A DNA stretch of 64,000 nt from Streptomyces aurantiogriseus. Its GTDB lineage: Bacteria > Actinomycetota > Actinomycetes > Streptomycetales > Streptomycetaceae. The position numbers and the translations under genes were made by a program. Of this stretch, positions 18,893-25,450 are shown one piece after another (within the stretch, counting starts at the first letter, position 1; the number at the start of each line of letters is the position of its first letter). The stretch spans positions 1-64,000 of the forward strand of contig NZ_BMSX01000022.1 in the NCBI RefSeq assembly GCF_014649375.1, written 5' to 3'. The notes under the pieces were generated by a model, which worked only from the letters and a program-made list of their open reading frames with translations, did not search any database and was not told the DNA's origin.

Positions 18893-19324
18893 TCAGAAGT
18901 CCGTGGGCAGACCGCTCGCGGCGGCGATGCCGCGCAGTTCCTCGGTGTCGCTCTGGCGTCGGCGGATACAGCCGGCGATCTCGGCGAGGCGCGTCGGGTC
19001 GGAGGCGGTGACCGCATCGGTGACCACCCGGACCGGGCCGGTTCCGTCGACGTGGATCTCCACCAACTGGTTGTCGAGCCGGCCGGTCACGGCCGTGGCG
19101 ATGACCAAGGCGGCCTCGTCGCGGATCTCCTGAGGCAGGTCCTCCGTGTCCTGCGGATCCAGCGCGAAATCGAGGCTCTCGGGGGGTTGTTCGTCGAGGG
19201 CACGCAGGGCGGGCGCGACGACCTTGAGCAGCATCTCGTAGTCCTCGCTGTCCATGCGGACGCGGAGGAGGTCGAGGTACATGTCCACGGGTCGTCCGTC
19301 CGGCGGGAACTCGGATTCGTTCAT
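18893..19324 (-). CDS. Conserved hypothetical protein, acidic
   Basis: A 143-residue acidic soluble protein starting MNESEFPPDG. The sequence has no signal, membrane segment or recognisable domain. It is rich in Asp/Glu and ends with a helical stretch (PTRLAEIAGCIRRRQSD). The ATG at 19324 has GGGGGAA just upstream; a longer frame to 19963 is out of step with the neighbouring DUF1206 gene and is rejected. It follows that gene by 29 bases on the same strand, so they are probably one operon. I cannot assign a function. Confidence 0.7.
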   Translation of the reverse strand: MNESEFPPDGRPVDMYLDLLRVRMDSEDYEMLLKVVAPALRALDEQPPESLDFALDPQDTEDLPQEIRDEAALVIATAVTGRLDNQLVEIHVDGTGPVRVVTDAVTASDPTRLAEIAGCIRRRQSDTEELRGIAAASGLPTDF

Positions 19325-19353
19325 TTCCCCCGGGTTCCCCCGCAGCCGGATGT

Positions 19354-20193
19354 TCAGACCTTGCGCCAGCGGGCCATGGCGAACGAGAACAGCCCGAAGA
19401 GCACGAGCCCGGCGGCGACGCAGGCCAGCAGCCCCGGCCCGACGGGGGTGCCGGCGAAGGAGCGGAGGGTGTCGTCGAGGCCCTTGGCCTTGTCCGGCTC
19501 GTAGTCGACCGCGGCGCGTACGGCGAAGGCGCCGACGGCGGCGAACACCAGGCCGCGGGCCACGCCGCCGGCGACGCCGGTGACGTCCACGACGCGGCGG
19601 ACGCGCGAGGACATCTCCCCCAGCCGCAGCTTGTCCCGGTAGGCGCGCATCAGGGCCCGCGCGCCGAGCCAGACGCCCGCGACGACGACGGCGACACCCG
19701 CCACCCCGACGATCCACTGGCCGCCGGGTACCTCCAGCAGGCGGGCCGTGACGTCCCGGGACTGCTCGTCGCTGGACCCGCCCCCGCCACCCGAGCCCGC
19801 GGCGAACGCGAGGACGGAGTAGGCGACGAAGGAGTAGAAGGCGCACCGGACGAGCGCCAGCAGCCGCTTCTTCGCCGTCCTGCCTTCGGGCCCCACCGAG
19901 CCGAAGGCCACCTCGGACAGGCGCCACAGCGCCATGCCGACCAGGCCGACGCCGAGGGCCCACAGCAGGACGGAGCCGAAGGGCTTGGCGGAGAGTTCCG
20001 CCAGGGCGCCCTGGCGGTCGGCCTGCTGTTTCTTGTCCTCACCGAAGGCGATCTGCAGGGCCAGCACCCCGACGAGCAGATAGATCACACCGCGCGCGGT
20101 CAGCCCCGCCTTGGCGGCCCACCTGGTGCCCGACCCCCGCGCGGCCCGCTCGGCCTCGGCCTTGCCGTTGCTCGCCAGGACACCAGCGTTCAT
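19354..20193 (-). CDS. DUF1206 six-helix membrane protein
   Basis: A 279-residue integral membrane protein with three repeats of paired helices (for example ARGVIYLLVGVLALQIAFG, LLWALGVGLVGMALWRL, and the final LLACVAAGLVLFGLFSFA), the DUF1206 architecture. Each repeat starts with a small/Arg-Gly stretch (TARGVIYLL, GVARGLVFA). The function is unknown. ATG 20193 has GGGAGG five bases upstream, which decides the start against an open frame to 20463. It is probably first gene of an operon with the acidic hypothetical protein. Confidence 0.85.
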   Translation of the reverse strand: MNAGVLASNGKAEAERAARGSGTRWAAKAGLTARGVIYLLVGVLALQIAFGEDKKQQADRQGALAELSAKPFGSVLLWALGVGLVGMALWRLSEVAFGSVGPEGRTAKKRLLALVRCAFYSFVAYSVLAFAAGSGGGGGSSDEQSRDVTARLLEVPGGQWIVGVAGVAVVVAGVWLGARALMRAYRDKLRLGEMSSRVRRVVDVTGVAGGVARGLVFAAVGAFAVRAAVDYEPDKAKGLDDTLRSFAGTPVGPGLLACVAAGLVLFGLFSFAMARWRKV

Positions 20194-20345
20194 CTCGACC
20201 TCCCCTGAAAACTCCCGGAAATCCGAATGCCCCGGCTCGGGCCCGACACACCCGGGCGCGGGGCGACTACCGGACGCGATGGCAGCGGGGGGAGCGGGGT
20301 TCTCCGCCGGGCTGGTCGGTCCCGCCTGCCCGCGCGGGGCCTGCC

Positions 20346-20418
20346 CGCCGGTGCGGGCCGACCCATCGGTGCGGGGCTGGCCCATCGGTGCGGGGCCCGG
20401 CCGCCGGTGCGGGCCCTG
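20346..20418. repeat. Four tandem ~19-bp GC-rich repeats
   Basis: The octamer GGTGCGGG recurs at 20350, 20368, 20387 and 20406, inside units of 18-19 bases; CCATCGGTGCGGGGC is exact in the two middle copies. It lies in the 402-base gap 20194-20595, which otherwise holds the promoter of the DUF1206 gene and the hairpin at 20547. No protein family is encoded here. Confidence 0.75.
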
Positions 20419-20546
20419 CCCAGAGCGATCCAGCGTCCGCCGAAGACCCATGCCCCGATCCACAGGACACTGTCGCCGGCCCGGCTACGGCGCGCATTCT
20501 CGAACCGGGTCTTCTCCTCCCCCGCGTGTTCGCCTCCCCCACACAC

Positions 20547-20585
20547 GGGCGCCCCACCGCGGTGACCCACCGCGATGGGGCGCCC
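20547..20585 (-). terminator. Long hairpin after the DUF5133 gene
   Basis: Outer arms GGGCGCCCCA / TGGGGCGCCC and inner arms CGCGGTG / CACCGCG pair around a 3-base loop with a single mismatch, making about 17 base pairs. It starts 11 bases after the DUF5133 stop codon on the minus strand. No U-run follows, as is common for Streptomyces terminators. Confidence 0.7.
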
Positions 20586-20595
20586 CCTGCCCCGC

Positions 20596-20838
20596 TCAGG
20601 CGTACACATGAGGCCCTTCGTCCGTACGCGGCCGCGTCCCCGCGTCGGCGTCCGCCGCTGCGGCGAGCCAGCGGTGGGCCACTTCCAGGGCGAGGGTGAC
20701 GTCACGGGTCCCGGTGGAGACGCACAGGGTGTAGGCGAGGTCCTGTGCCCGGGCGTTCGACTCGACGGATCCGGTCGCCGTCTCGGCCTCGTACTCGTCG
20801 ATGAGGGTGCGCAGGACGGCAGGGTGGGGCATCAGCAT
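20596..20838 (-). CDS. DUF5133 small protein
   Basis: An 80-residue protein (MLMPHPAVLRTLIDEYEAE, ending in DEGPHVYA) of the Streptomyces DUF5133 family, whose function is not known. It consists of two predicted helices, AVLRTLIDEYEAE and LALEVAHRWLAAAADAD, resembling a small regulatory or adaptor fold (ANTAR-like in general appearance, though I cannot show homology). AAGGAG lies seven bases before ATG 20838. It follows the sigma-factor gene by 65 bases on the same strand and could be co-transcribed, ending at the hairpin 20547-20585. Confidence 0.8.
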   Translation of the reverse strand: MLMPHPAVLRTLIDEYEAETATGSVESNARAQDLAYTLCVSTGTRDVTLALEVAHRWLAAAADADAGTRPRTDEGPHVYA

Positions 20839-20903
20839 CGGTGTGCTCCTTGTCCGTGACGAAGTCGGTGACGCAGGGGGGCGGGCGGGCGCCGGTCGCG
20901 GGC

Positions 20904-21740
20904 TCAGCTTCGGTCGCCCTGGCGGCCGAGGGCCTCCTCCCGCACCTGGGCGCAGCTGCGGCTGATGAGGCGGGAGACGTGCATCTGGGAGATGCCGAGG
21001 CGGTCGGCGATGCGGCTCTGGGTCATGTCCTCGAAGAAGCGCATGTAGAGGATGGCCCGCTCGCGTTCCGGCAGGCGGCGCAGGCTCTCCTTCGCGGACT
21101 CGCGGTCGACCACGACGTCGTAGGAGGCGTCGGGGCCGCCGAGAGTGTCGGCGAGGCTGTAGCCGTCGTCGCCGGCGGGGAGTTCGGCGTCCAGCGACAG
21201 GGTGCTGAAGCTCTCCAGGGCCTCCAGTCCGGCGCCGACCTCCTCCTCGGTCAGTCCGGTGTGGGCGGCGATGTCGGCGACCGAGGGCTCGGGCGCACCC
21301 GGGTTCTGGGCGAGCTCGCGGCGGGCGAGGCGCACCTTGTTGCGGAGTTCCTGCACCCGGCGCGGGACGCGCAGCGCCCACATCCGGTCCCGGAAGTGCC
21401 GCTTGATCTCGCCGGTGATGGTGGGGACGGCGTAACTCTCGAAGGCGCCGCGCTCCGGGTCGAAGCGGTCGACGGCCTTCACCAGGCCGAGTGCCGCCAC
21501 CTGGCGGAGGTCCTCGATCGCCTCACCCCGGTCGCGGAACCGGCCGGCGATGCGGTGGGCCATGGGCAGCCAGGCCGTGACGATCTCGTCGCGTACGGCG
21601 TCCCGCTCGGGTCCCTCCTCCAGGGTGATCAGGCGGGCGAAGAGACGTGCGGTGTCGGGAGCGTCGTCGTGGGTCCGGCGCGACTGCGCGGTCGTGGCGG
21701 CAGGCGTGGCAGGACGGCTTGTCGACATGTCGATGAGCAT
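20904..21740 (-). CDS. SigB/SigF-family RNA polymerase sigma factor
   Basis: A 278-residue group 3 sigma factor. Region 2 spans about residues 40-115 (AIEDLRQVAALGLVKAVDRF, then YAVPTITGEIKRHFRD). Region 3 is VQELRNKVRLARRELAQ. Region 4 is LPERERAILYMRFFEDMTQ, then SRIADRLGISQMHVSRL. Such sigma factors are kept inactive by RsbW-like kinases and recognise GNNT-N14-16-GGGTAY promoters. Position and family suggest the S. coelicolor SigM (SCO7314) ortholog, from memory only. The ATG at 21740 has AGGAG upstream; the frame to 21965 is open but non-conserved. I found no SigB-type promoter in its own upstream region. Confidence 0.92.
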   Translation of the reverse strand: MLIDMSTSRPATPAATTAQSRRTHDDAPDTARLFARLITLEEGPERDAVRDEIVTAWLPMAHRIAGRFRDRGEAIEDLRQVAALGLVKAVDRFDPERGAFESYAVPTITGEIKRHFRDRMWALRVPRRVQELRNKVRLARRELAQNPGAPEPSVADIAAHTGLTEEEVGAGLEALESFSTLSLDAELPAGDDGYSLADTLGGPDASYDVVVDRESAKESLRRLPERERAILYMRFFEDMTQSRIADRLGISQMHVSRLISRSCAQVREEALGRQGDRS

Positions 21741-21907
21741 GCGGAATCGCTCCTGAACGGTCGTTTCAGGGAATGGCCACGGGAGGGCCGCTGTCGTCCG
21801 GGGCATACGGAGCGCCCCGAAGCAGCGATGCCGCTCCCGATGACGCGCCTCCGGTCCGAAGCACGAACCTCCGTCTGCCCTGCCCCCGGAGGAACAAACT
21901 CCGCCCG

Positions 21908-22014
21908 CCGGAAAGGCGTTCACGCCTTCCGGGCAGGCCGTCGCGGCCGGCCGGAACCACGCCACGGCAGCCCTTCGGACGATCGGTCGGAACCACGCAA
22001 GGGCAGCCGTTCGG
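21908..22014. repeat. Hairpin and imperfect 36-bp-period direct repeat between sigma and ATPase genes
   Basis: The 300-base gap 21741-22040 contains a hairpin at 21908-21932 (CCGGAAAGGCG, 4-base loop, CGCCTTCCGG, one bulged A), which may end the minus-strand ATPase transcript. It also contains a 27-base direct repeat (21952-21978 and 21988-22014, 24 of 27 identical, beginning CGGAACCACGC). The sigma-gene promoter must lie here but no clear -10/-35 pair is visible. Confidence 0.55.
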
Positions 22015-22040
22015 GGCTCGGGGCAAGGGAACGGCGGCCG

Positions 22041-22484
22041 TCAGAACACGGGGACCACGGCCGTGATCCGCTTGCCGCCGGAGGGCAGGTCGGACACCCG
22101 GACGTCCCGGGCCAGTCGGCAGACGATCGGCCAGCCGCGTCCGCCGGTGCGGCGGCGCCCCTCCTCGTCGAGCGGGTCGCCGGCCACCGGCAGCCGGTCG
22201 CTGCGGTCGCTGACGGAGACCCGTACGTCCTGGTCGTCGACGTCGACGTCGAAGCCGGTGACGCCGCCGCCGTGGAGGATGGCGTTGGTGGTGAGTTCCG
22301 AAGCCACGAGCAGGGCGTCGGAGAGGGCATCCTCGTCGTACGGACAGCCCATGGCCCCGCAGCGCCCGGCGACGGCGCGCCGGATGGCGGTGCGGACGTC
22401 GGACGGCCTGCAGGGCCGCTGTCCCCCGCACCGCATCGGGCCGTCCGGTGCGTCGGGGCGGTCGGTCGAGTGGTTGGTACGCAT
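22041..22484 (-). CDS. RsbW-like anti-sigma ATP-binding protein
   Basis: A 147-residue GHKL ATPase next to, and on the same strand as, the SigB-family sigma gene. The N-box is LLVASELTTNAILHGGG, G1 is VSDRSDRLP and the lid is TGGRGWPIVCRLARDV. The order ATPase then sigma factor is the classical rsbW-sigB arrangement, so this is the best candidate cognate anti-sigma factor for the 20904-21740 sigma. The 300-base gap between them, with a hairpin, suggests separate transcripts. ATG 22484 has GGGGAG seven bases upstream. A possible SigB-type promoter is at 22560-22583. Confidence 0.88.
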   Translation of the reverse strand: MRTNHSTDRPDAPDGPMRCGGQRPCRPSDVRTAIRRAVAGRCGAMGCPYDEDALSDALLVASELTTNAILHGGGVTGFDVDVDDQDVRVSVSDRSDRLPVAGDPLDEEGRRRTGGRGWPIVCRLARDVRVSDLPSGGKRITAVVPVF

Positions 22485-22559
22485 CCTTTCGCTCCCCTGA
22501 TGCTTTCCCGGCTGGTCGGTGGGCCGACGGGTCGACCGACGACCTGCCACGTGACCGAT

Positions 22560-22583
22560 CGACCCCGGGTGCTGTGAAGAAAC
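22560..22583 (-). promoter_or_regulatory. Possible SigB-type promoter for the ATPase gene
   Basis: On the minus strand GTTT (22583-22580), 14 bases, GGGTCG (22565-22560). The -35 and GGGT match the SigB pattern but the last two -10 bases do not. It would give a leader of about 65 bases. The surrounding 313-base gap (22485-22797) also has a GGGTAC at 22783-22788 just before the next gene, with no proper -35. Confidence 0.3.
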
Positions 22584-22797
22584 GCTGTGAACAAACAAAC
22601 GCGCTGGACAAGCGCTCCGCCGGGGACGACGGACGGATCCGCCGGTGCTTCTCCCGGCTCGGCGGCCGCGCCCGGCCCTCTCCCTGCCGGACGGCGCGAC
22701 CCTCTCTGTTTCGGCTGGCCCCCGAACGCCCTGCCAAACCTGCCGATCGGGCATCGCCAGGAGTCATCGAACAGCCCGGCGTGGGTACGCGGGACAC

Positions 22798-23019
22798 ATG
22801 GCGGATGTCGTGGACTCGGATGAACTGCTGCGCCGCATCCAGCGCGCCAGGGCCTGCGCGCGCGAGGAACTGCGGACCTGGCGAGGCCGGGGCGAGGAAC
22901 TCGGGCGGACCGACCCGGACGCGGGGCGTGACGCGCATGTGCGGGCTCTGGCCTACGAGGCGGTACTCGACGTCCTGGACGAGGTCCTGACGCCGGGCCA
23001 CCACCCGGCAGAGCCCTGA
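22798..23019 (+). CDS. Small conserved hypothetical protein
   Basis: A 73-residue charged protein (MADVVDSDELLRRIQRARA, ending TPGHHPAEP), predicted to be two helices and soluble, with no known domain. The ATG at 22798 has no good ribosome site. A GGGTAC hexamer 9 bases upstream could be a SigB-type -10 that would give a leaderless mRNA. The family-like helical content and high third-position GC support it as a gene, but I do not recognise it. Confidence 0.55.
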   Translation: MADVVDSDELLRRIQRARACAREELRTWRGRGEELGRTDPDAGRDAHVRALAYEAVLDVLDEVLTPGHHPAEP

Positions 23020-23075
23020 CCAGGGCTTCTGCCCCCTGCTCGCATGGCGGCCGGGCTCGCGGGAACCCGGCGCGC

Positions 23076-24554
23076 ATGACAGCCGATCACACCTGCGCAC
23101 CCGTACTGGAAGCCCTCGTCGACTATCACCGCCAGGGGCGGCTGGCGTTCTCGCCGCCGGGGCACAAGCAGGCCCGCGGCGCCGATCCCGAGGTGCGGGC
23201 GGTGCTGGGTGACGCGGTCTTCCTGGGTGACCTGCTGGCGTCCGGCGGGCTCGACGACCGGCTGACCCGGGGCCGGGTCCTGGAGCGGGCCGAGGAGCTG
23301 ATGGCGGACGCGGTCCACGCCGACCACACGTTCTTCTCCACGTGCGGGAGTTCCCTGTCGGTCAAGGCCGCGATGCTGTCCGTGGCCGGTCCGCACGAGA
23401 AGCTGCTGATCGGGCGGGACGCGCACAAGTCGGTGGTGTCGGGTCTGATCCTGTCCGGGATCGAGCCCGTCTGGGTCGAGCCGCTCTGGGACGCCGAGCG
23501 GCACCTGGCGCATCCGCCGTCCGCCGAGAAGTTCGAGAAGGCCTTCGAGGTCCACCCCGACGCGAAGGGCGCCCTGGTCACGAGCCCGACACCGTACGGC
23601 GCCAGCGCGGATCTGCGGGCGATCGCCGAGGTCTGCCACCGCCGTTCGGTCCCGCTGATCGTGGACGAGGCGTGGGGGGCGCATCTGCCCTTCCACCCGG
23701 ATCTGCCGTCCTGGGCGATGGACGCGGGCGCCGACATCTGTGTGACCAGCATCCACAAGATGGGCAGCGGCCTGGAACAGGGCTCCGTCTTCCATCTGCA
23801 GGGCGACCTCGTCCCGGCGGAGCTGCTGAAGACTCGCGCGGACCTGCTGGGCACCACCAGCCCCTCGGTGCTGCTGTACGCCGGGCTCGACGGCTGGCGG
23901 CGGCAGATGTGTCTGCACGGCGAGGACCTCATGGGCGCGGCCCTCGACCTCGCGGCCGAGCTGCGGGCCGCCATCGAGCAGATCGACGGGCTGCACGTCA
24001 ACGACCGGAACGACTTCTGCGGCCCGGGACGGGCCGACGACCTCGACCCGCTGCCGGTCGTCATCGACCTCACGGGGCTCGGCATCTCGGGCTTCCAGGC
24101 CGCGGACTGGCTGCACGAGCACCGGGCGCTGGACATGCACCTGTCCGACCACCGCCGTGTCGGCGCGCAGATCACCCACGCCGACGACCGCGAGACGACC
24201 GGCGAGCTGCTCGCCGCCCTCAAGGACCTCGCGCACGCAGCGCCGGACCTGCGGCCCGCCCCGCGGATGGAGGTGCCGGCACCGTCCGAACTGCGGCTGG
24301 CGCAGGGGCTGTTGCCCCGGGACGCGTTCTTCGGGCCGGCCGAGCACGTGCCGGTGTCCAAGGCGGCCGGCCGGGTCGCCGCCGAGATGATCACGCCGTA
24401 CCCGCCCGGGATTCCCGCCGTTCTGCCCGGTGAACGGCTGACCGAGCCCGTGCTGCGCTATCTGCGCACCGGCCTGGAGGCGGGCATGAACCTTCCCGAT
24501 CCGACCGACCCGGAACTCAAGACCATCAGGGTCGTCACGAGAGACGCGGAGTGA
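23076..24554 (+). CDS. Orn/Lys/Arg decarboxylase-family PLP enzyme
   Basis: A 492-residue fold-type I PLP enzyme of the short Orn/Lys/Arg decarboxylase class. The N-terminus has FSPPGHKQ, cofactor contacts appear as FSTCGSSLSVKAAML and VDEAWGAHL, and the Schiff-base lysine is K228 in SIHKMGSGLEQGS. A C-terminal domain with PYPPGIPAVLPGE completes the family signature. It lacks the N-terminal receiver-like wing domain of inducible E. coli decarboxylases. Substrate (arginine, lysine or ornithine) cannot be told; cadaverine or putrescine production is plausible. No operon partner is evident. Confidence 0.87.
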   Translation: MTADHTCAPVLEALVDYHRQGRLAFSPPGHKQARGADPEVRAVLGDAVFLGDLLASGGLDDRLTRGRVLERAEELMADAVHADHTFFSTCGSSLSVKAAMLSVAGPHEKLLIGRDAHKSVVSGLILSGIEPVWVEPLWDAERHLAHPPSAEKFEKAFEVHPDAKGALVTSPTPYGASADLRAIAEVCHRRSVPLIVDEAWGAHLPFHPDLPSWAMDAGADICVTSIHKMGSGLEQGSVFHLQGDLVPAELLKTRADLLGTTSPSVLLYAGLDGWRRQMCLHGEDLMGAALDLAAELRAAIEQIDGLHVNDRNDFCGPGRADDLDPLPVVIDLTGLGISGFQAADWLHEHRALDMHLSDHRRVGAQITHADDRETTGELLAALKDLAHAAPDLRPAPRMEVPAPSELRLAQGLLPRDAFFGPAEHVPVSKAAGRVAAEMITPYPPGIPAVLPGERLTEPVLRYLRTGLEAGMNLPDPTDPELKTIRVVTRDAE

Positions 24555-24598
24555 GACGGCAGGGACGCGGCGTGAGGCGGCGAGGACGGCCCGACAGC

Positions 24599-24637
24599 GG
24601 AGTGGAAGACGACGGAGTGAAAGACGACGGAGTGAAA
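24599..24637 (+). repeat. 15-bp tandem repeat, 2.6 copies
   Basis: GGAGTGRAAGACGAC occurs at 24599-24613 and 24614-24628, and the first nine bases again at 24629-24637. It follows the decarboxylase stop and ends just before a perfect 12-bp palindrome, GGTCACGTGACC (24640-24651). Confidence 0.8.
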
Positions 24638-24639
24638 CC

Positions 24640-24671
24640 GGTCACGTGACCCGCTTTTGGTTACGTAGAAT
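24640..24671 (+). promoter_or_regulatory. Promoter with CACGTG palindrome for the candidate small RNA
   Basis: TAGAAT at 24666-24671 is a good vegetative -10 (TAGRRT). The region 17-18 bases upstream falls in the palindrome GGTCACGTGACC, so a regulator bound there would overlap the -35. It is located in the 361-base gap between the decarboxylase and the Crp-like gene. Confidence 0.45.
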
Positions 24672-24677
24672 CGCCGC

Positions 24678-24785
24678 GAATGGTTTACCGTTCATTCATA
24701 CGTGGTGGCGGGGTCGAGGGTACTCCTCCGTACACCACCCCTTGACGGCCCTGGCTGGCTTCCCCCGTCCAGCCAGGGCTTTTTC
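24678..24785 (+). ncRNA. Candidate small RNA, about 108 nt
   Basis: A promoter-like TAGAAT precedes and a canonical intrinsic terminator follows, with no open frame of interest between. A central structure pairs GTGGTG (24702-24707) with CACCAC (24733-24738) around an inner GAGG/CCTC hairpin. Unpaired CCTCC (24725-24729) and the terminator loop CTTCCCCCGT are C-rich and complementary to Shine-Dalgarno sequences. It could alternatively be the leader of the Crp-like gene with an attenuator, since that gene starts 131 bases downstream. Confidence 0.5.
24748..24784 (+). terminator. Strong intrinsic terminator
   Basis: Perfect 11-base arms GCCCTGGCTGG (24748-24758) and CCAGCCAGGGC (24769-24779), a 10-base loop, then TTTTT (24780-24784). 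It is the only textbook hairpin-plus-T-run terminator I see in the window. Confidence 0.9.
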
Positions 24786-24915
24786 CTGCCGTCCGCGGAA
24801 GTCCCGTCCGCCGAGGTGCCCGGGGCGTCCGCAGCGGCTGAAATGGGTGAGAGGGAAAACCCGGAACCCCCTCCGGTCGCACCCCGGAACCCATCGCCGG
24901 CGAGGAGCCCGCGCC

Positions 24916-25371
24916 ATGACCAAAGCGACGAAACTGCTGACCGCCCTCCCCCCGCCCCAGCGCCAGCGTCTGATGGCCCTCGCACGGGAGGTGTCCTTCC
25001 CGGAGGACACGCGGATCTTCGAGGCGGGCGGCACGGCCGACCGCTTCTGGGTCATCCGCTCCGGCGCCGTCTCGCTCACCCAGCAGGTCACGTCCATACA
25101 GCGGGTCACCGTCGCCAGTCTCGGCGCCGGCGACCTGCTCGGCTGGTCCTGGCTGTTCCCGCCGTACCAGTGGGACTTCGGCGCGGAGGCCTTCAGCCCG
25201 GTGCGTGCCTACGAGTTCGAGGCGCAGCCGGTGCTCAAGCTGTGCGAGGAGGATGCGGCGCTCGGTCTGTCGCTGGTGCGGATCGTGGCCGAAATCCTCG
25301 CCCACCGACTGGAGATGACCCGGGGCAAGCTCATGGAGCAGTACGGGATGCACCGGCGCGGGGTCGTCTAG
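24916..25371 (+). CDS. Cyclic-nucleotide-binding domain protein without HTH
   Basis: A 151-residue protein that is a single Crp/cNMP-binding beta-roll (FPEDTRIFEAGGTADRFWVI, then SGAVSLTQ, then LGAGDLLGWSWLFPP) plus the start of the dimer helix (LAHRLEMTRGKLMEQYG). The Crp family normally has about 220 residues with a C-terminal winged helix; that domain is absent, with a clean stop. It may act as a sensor subunit or simple effector binder rather than a transcription factor. ATG 24916 has GAGGAG at 9-base spacing. Preceded by the small-RNA/attenuator region. Confidence 0.85.
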   Translation: MTKATKLLTALPPPQRQRLMALAREVSFPEDTRIFEAGGTADRFWVIRSGAVSLTQQVTSIQRVTVASLGAGDLLGWSWLFPPYQWDFGAEAFSPVRAYEFEAQPVLKLCEEDAALGLSLVRIVAEILAHRLEMTRGKLMEQYGMHRRGVV

Positions 25372-25450
25372 GGCCTCAGAGGCGGCAACGGCCGCGGGGA
25401 CATCCAGTGTCCCAGGCAACAGCGGCCGCGGGGACGTCCAAGGCCTCAGA
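25372..25450. repeat. Repeat-flanked hairpin between convergent genes
   Basis: GGCCTCAGA occurs at 25372-25380 and 25442-25450. An 18-base repeat CGGCCGCGGGGACRTCCA is at 25389-25406 and 25423-25440. GGGACA / TGTCCC (25397-25413) can form a hairpin with a 5-base loop. It may terminate both converging genes; the second copy overlaps the MFS stop codon. Confidence 0.65.

Noticed and set aside
20194..20595. Coding frames on both strands in the DUF1206-DUF5133 spacer
   Set aside because: All are low-complexity Pro/Arg/Gly products of the tandem repeat and lack ribosome sites.
22783..22788. GGGTAC as promoter of the small gene at 22798
   Set aside because: The required G is missing at the -35 (TCAT), and the start would be leaderless; not reported as a promoter.
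24718..24723. GGGTAC inside the candidate small RNA as a SigB-type promoter
   Set aside because: No GNNT occurs at 14-16 bases upstream; the bases are explained by the RNA hairpin.
24555..24915. A tRNA or riboswitch in the long spacer
   Set aside because: No cloverleaf or T-loop consensus is present and no known riboswitch core is recognisable; only the small-RNA/terminator pattern holds.
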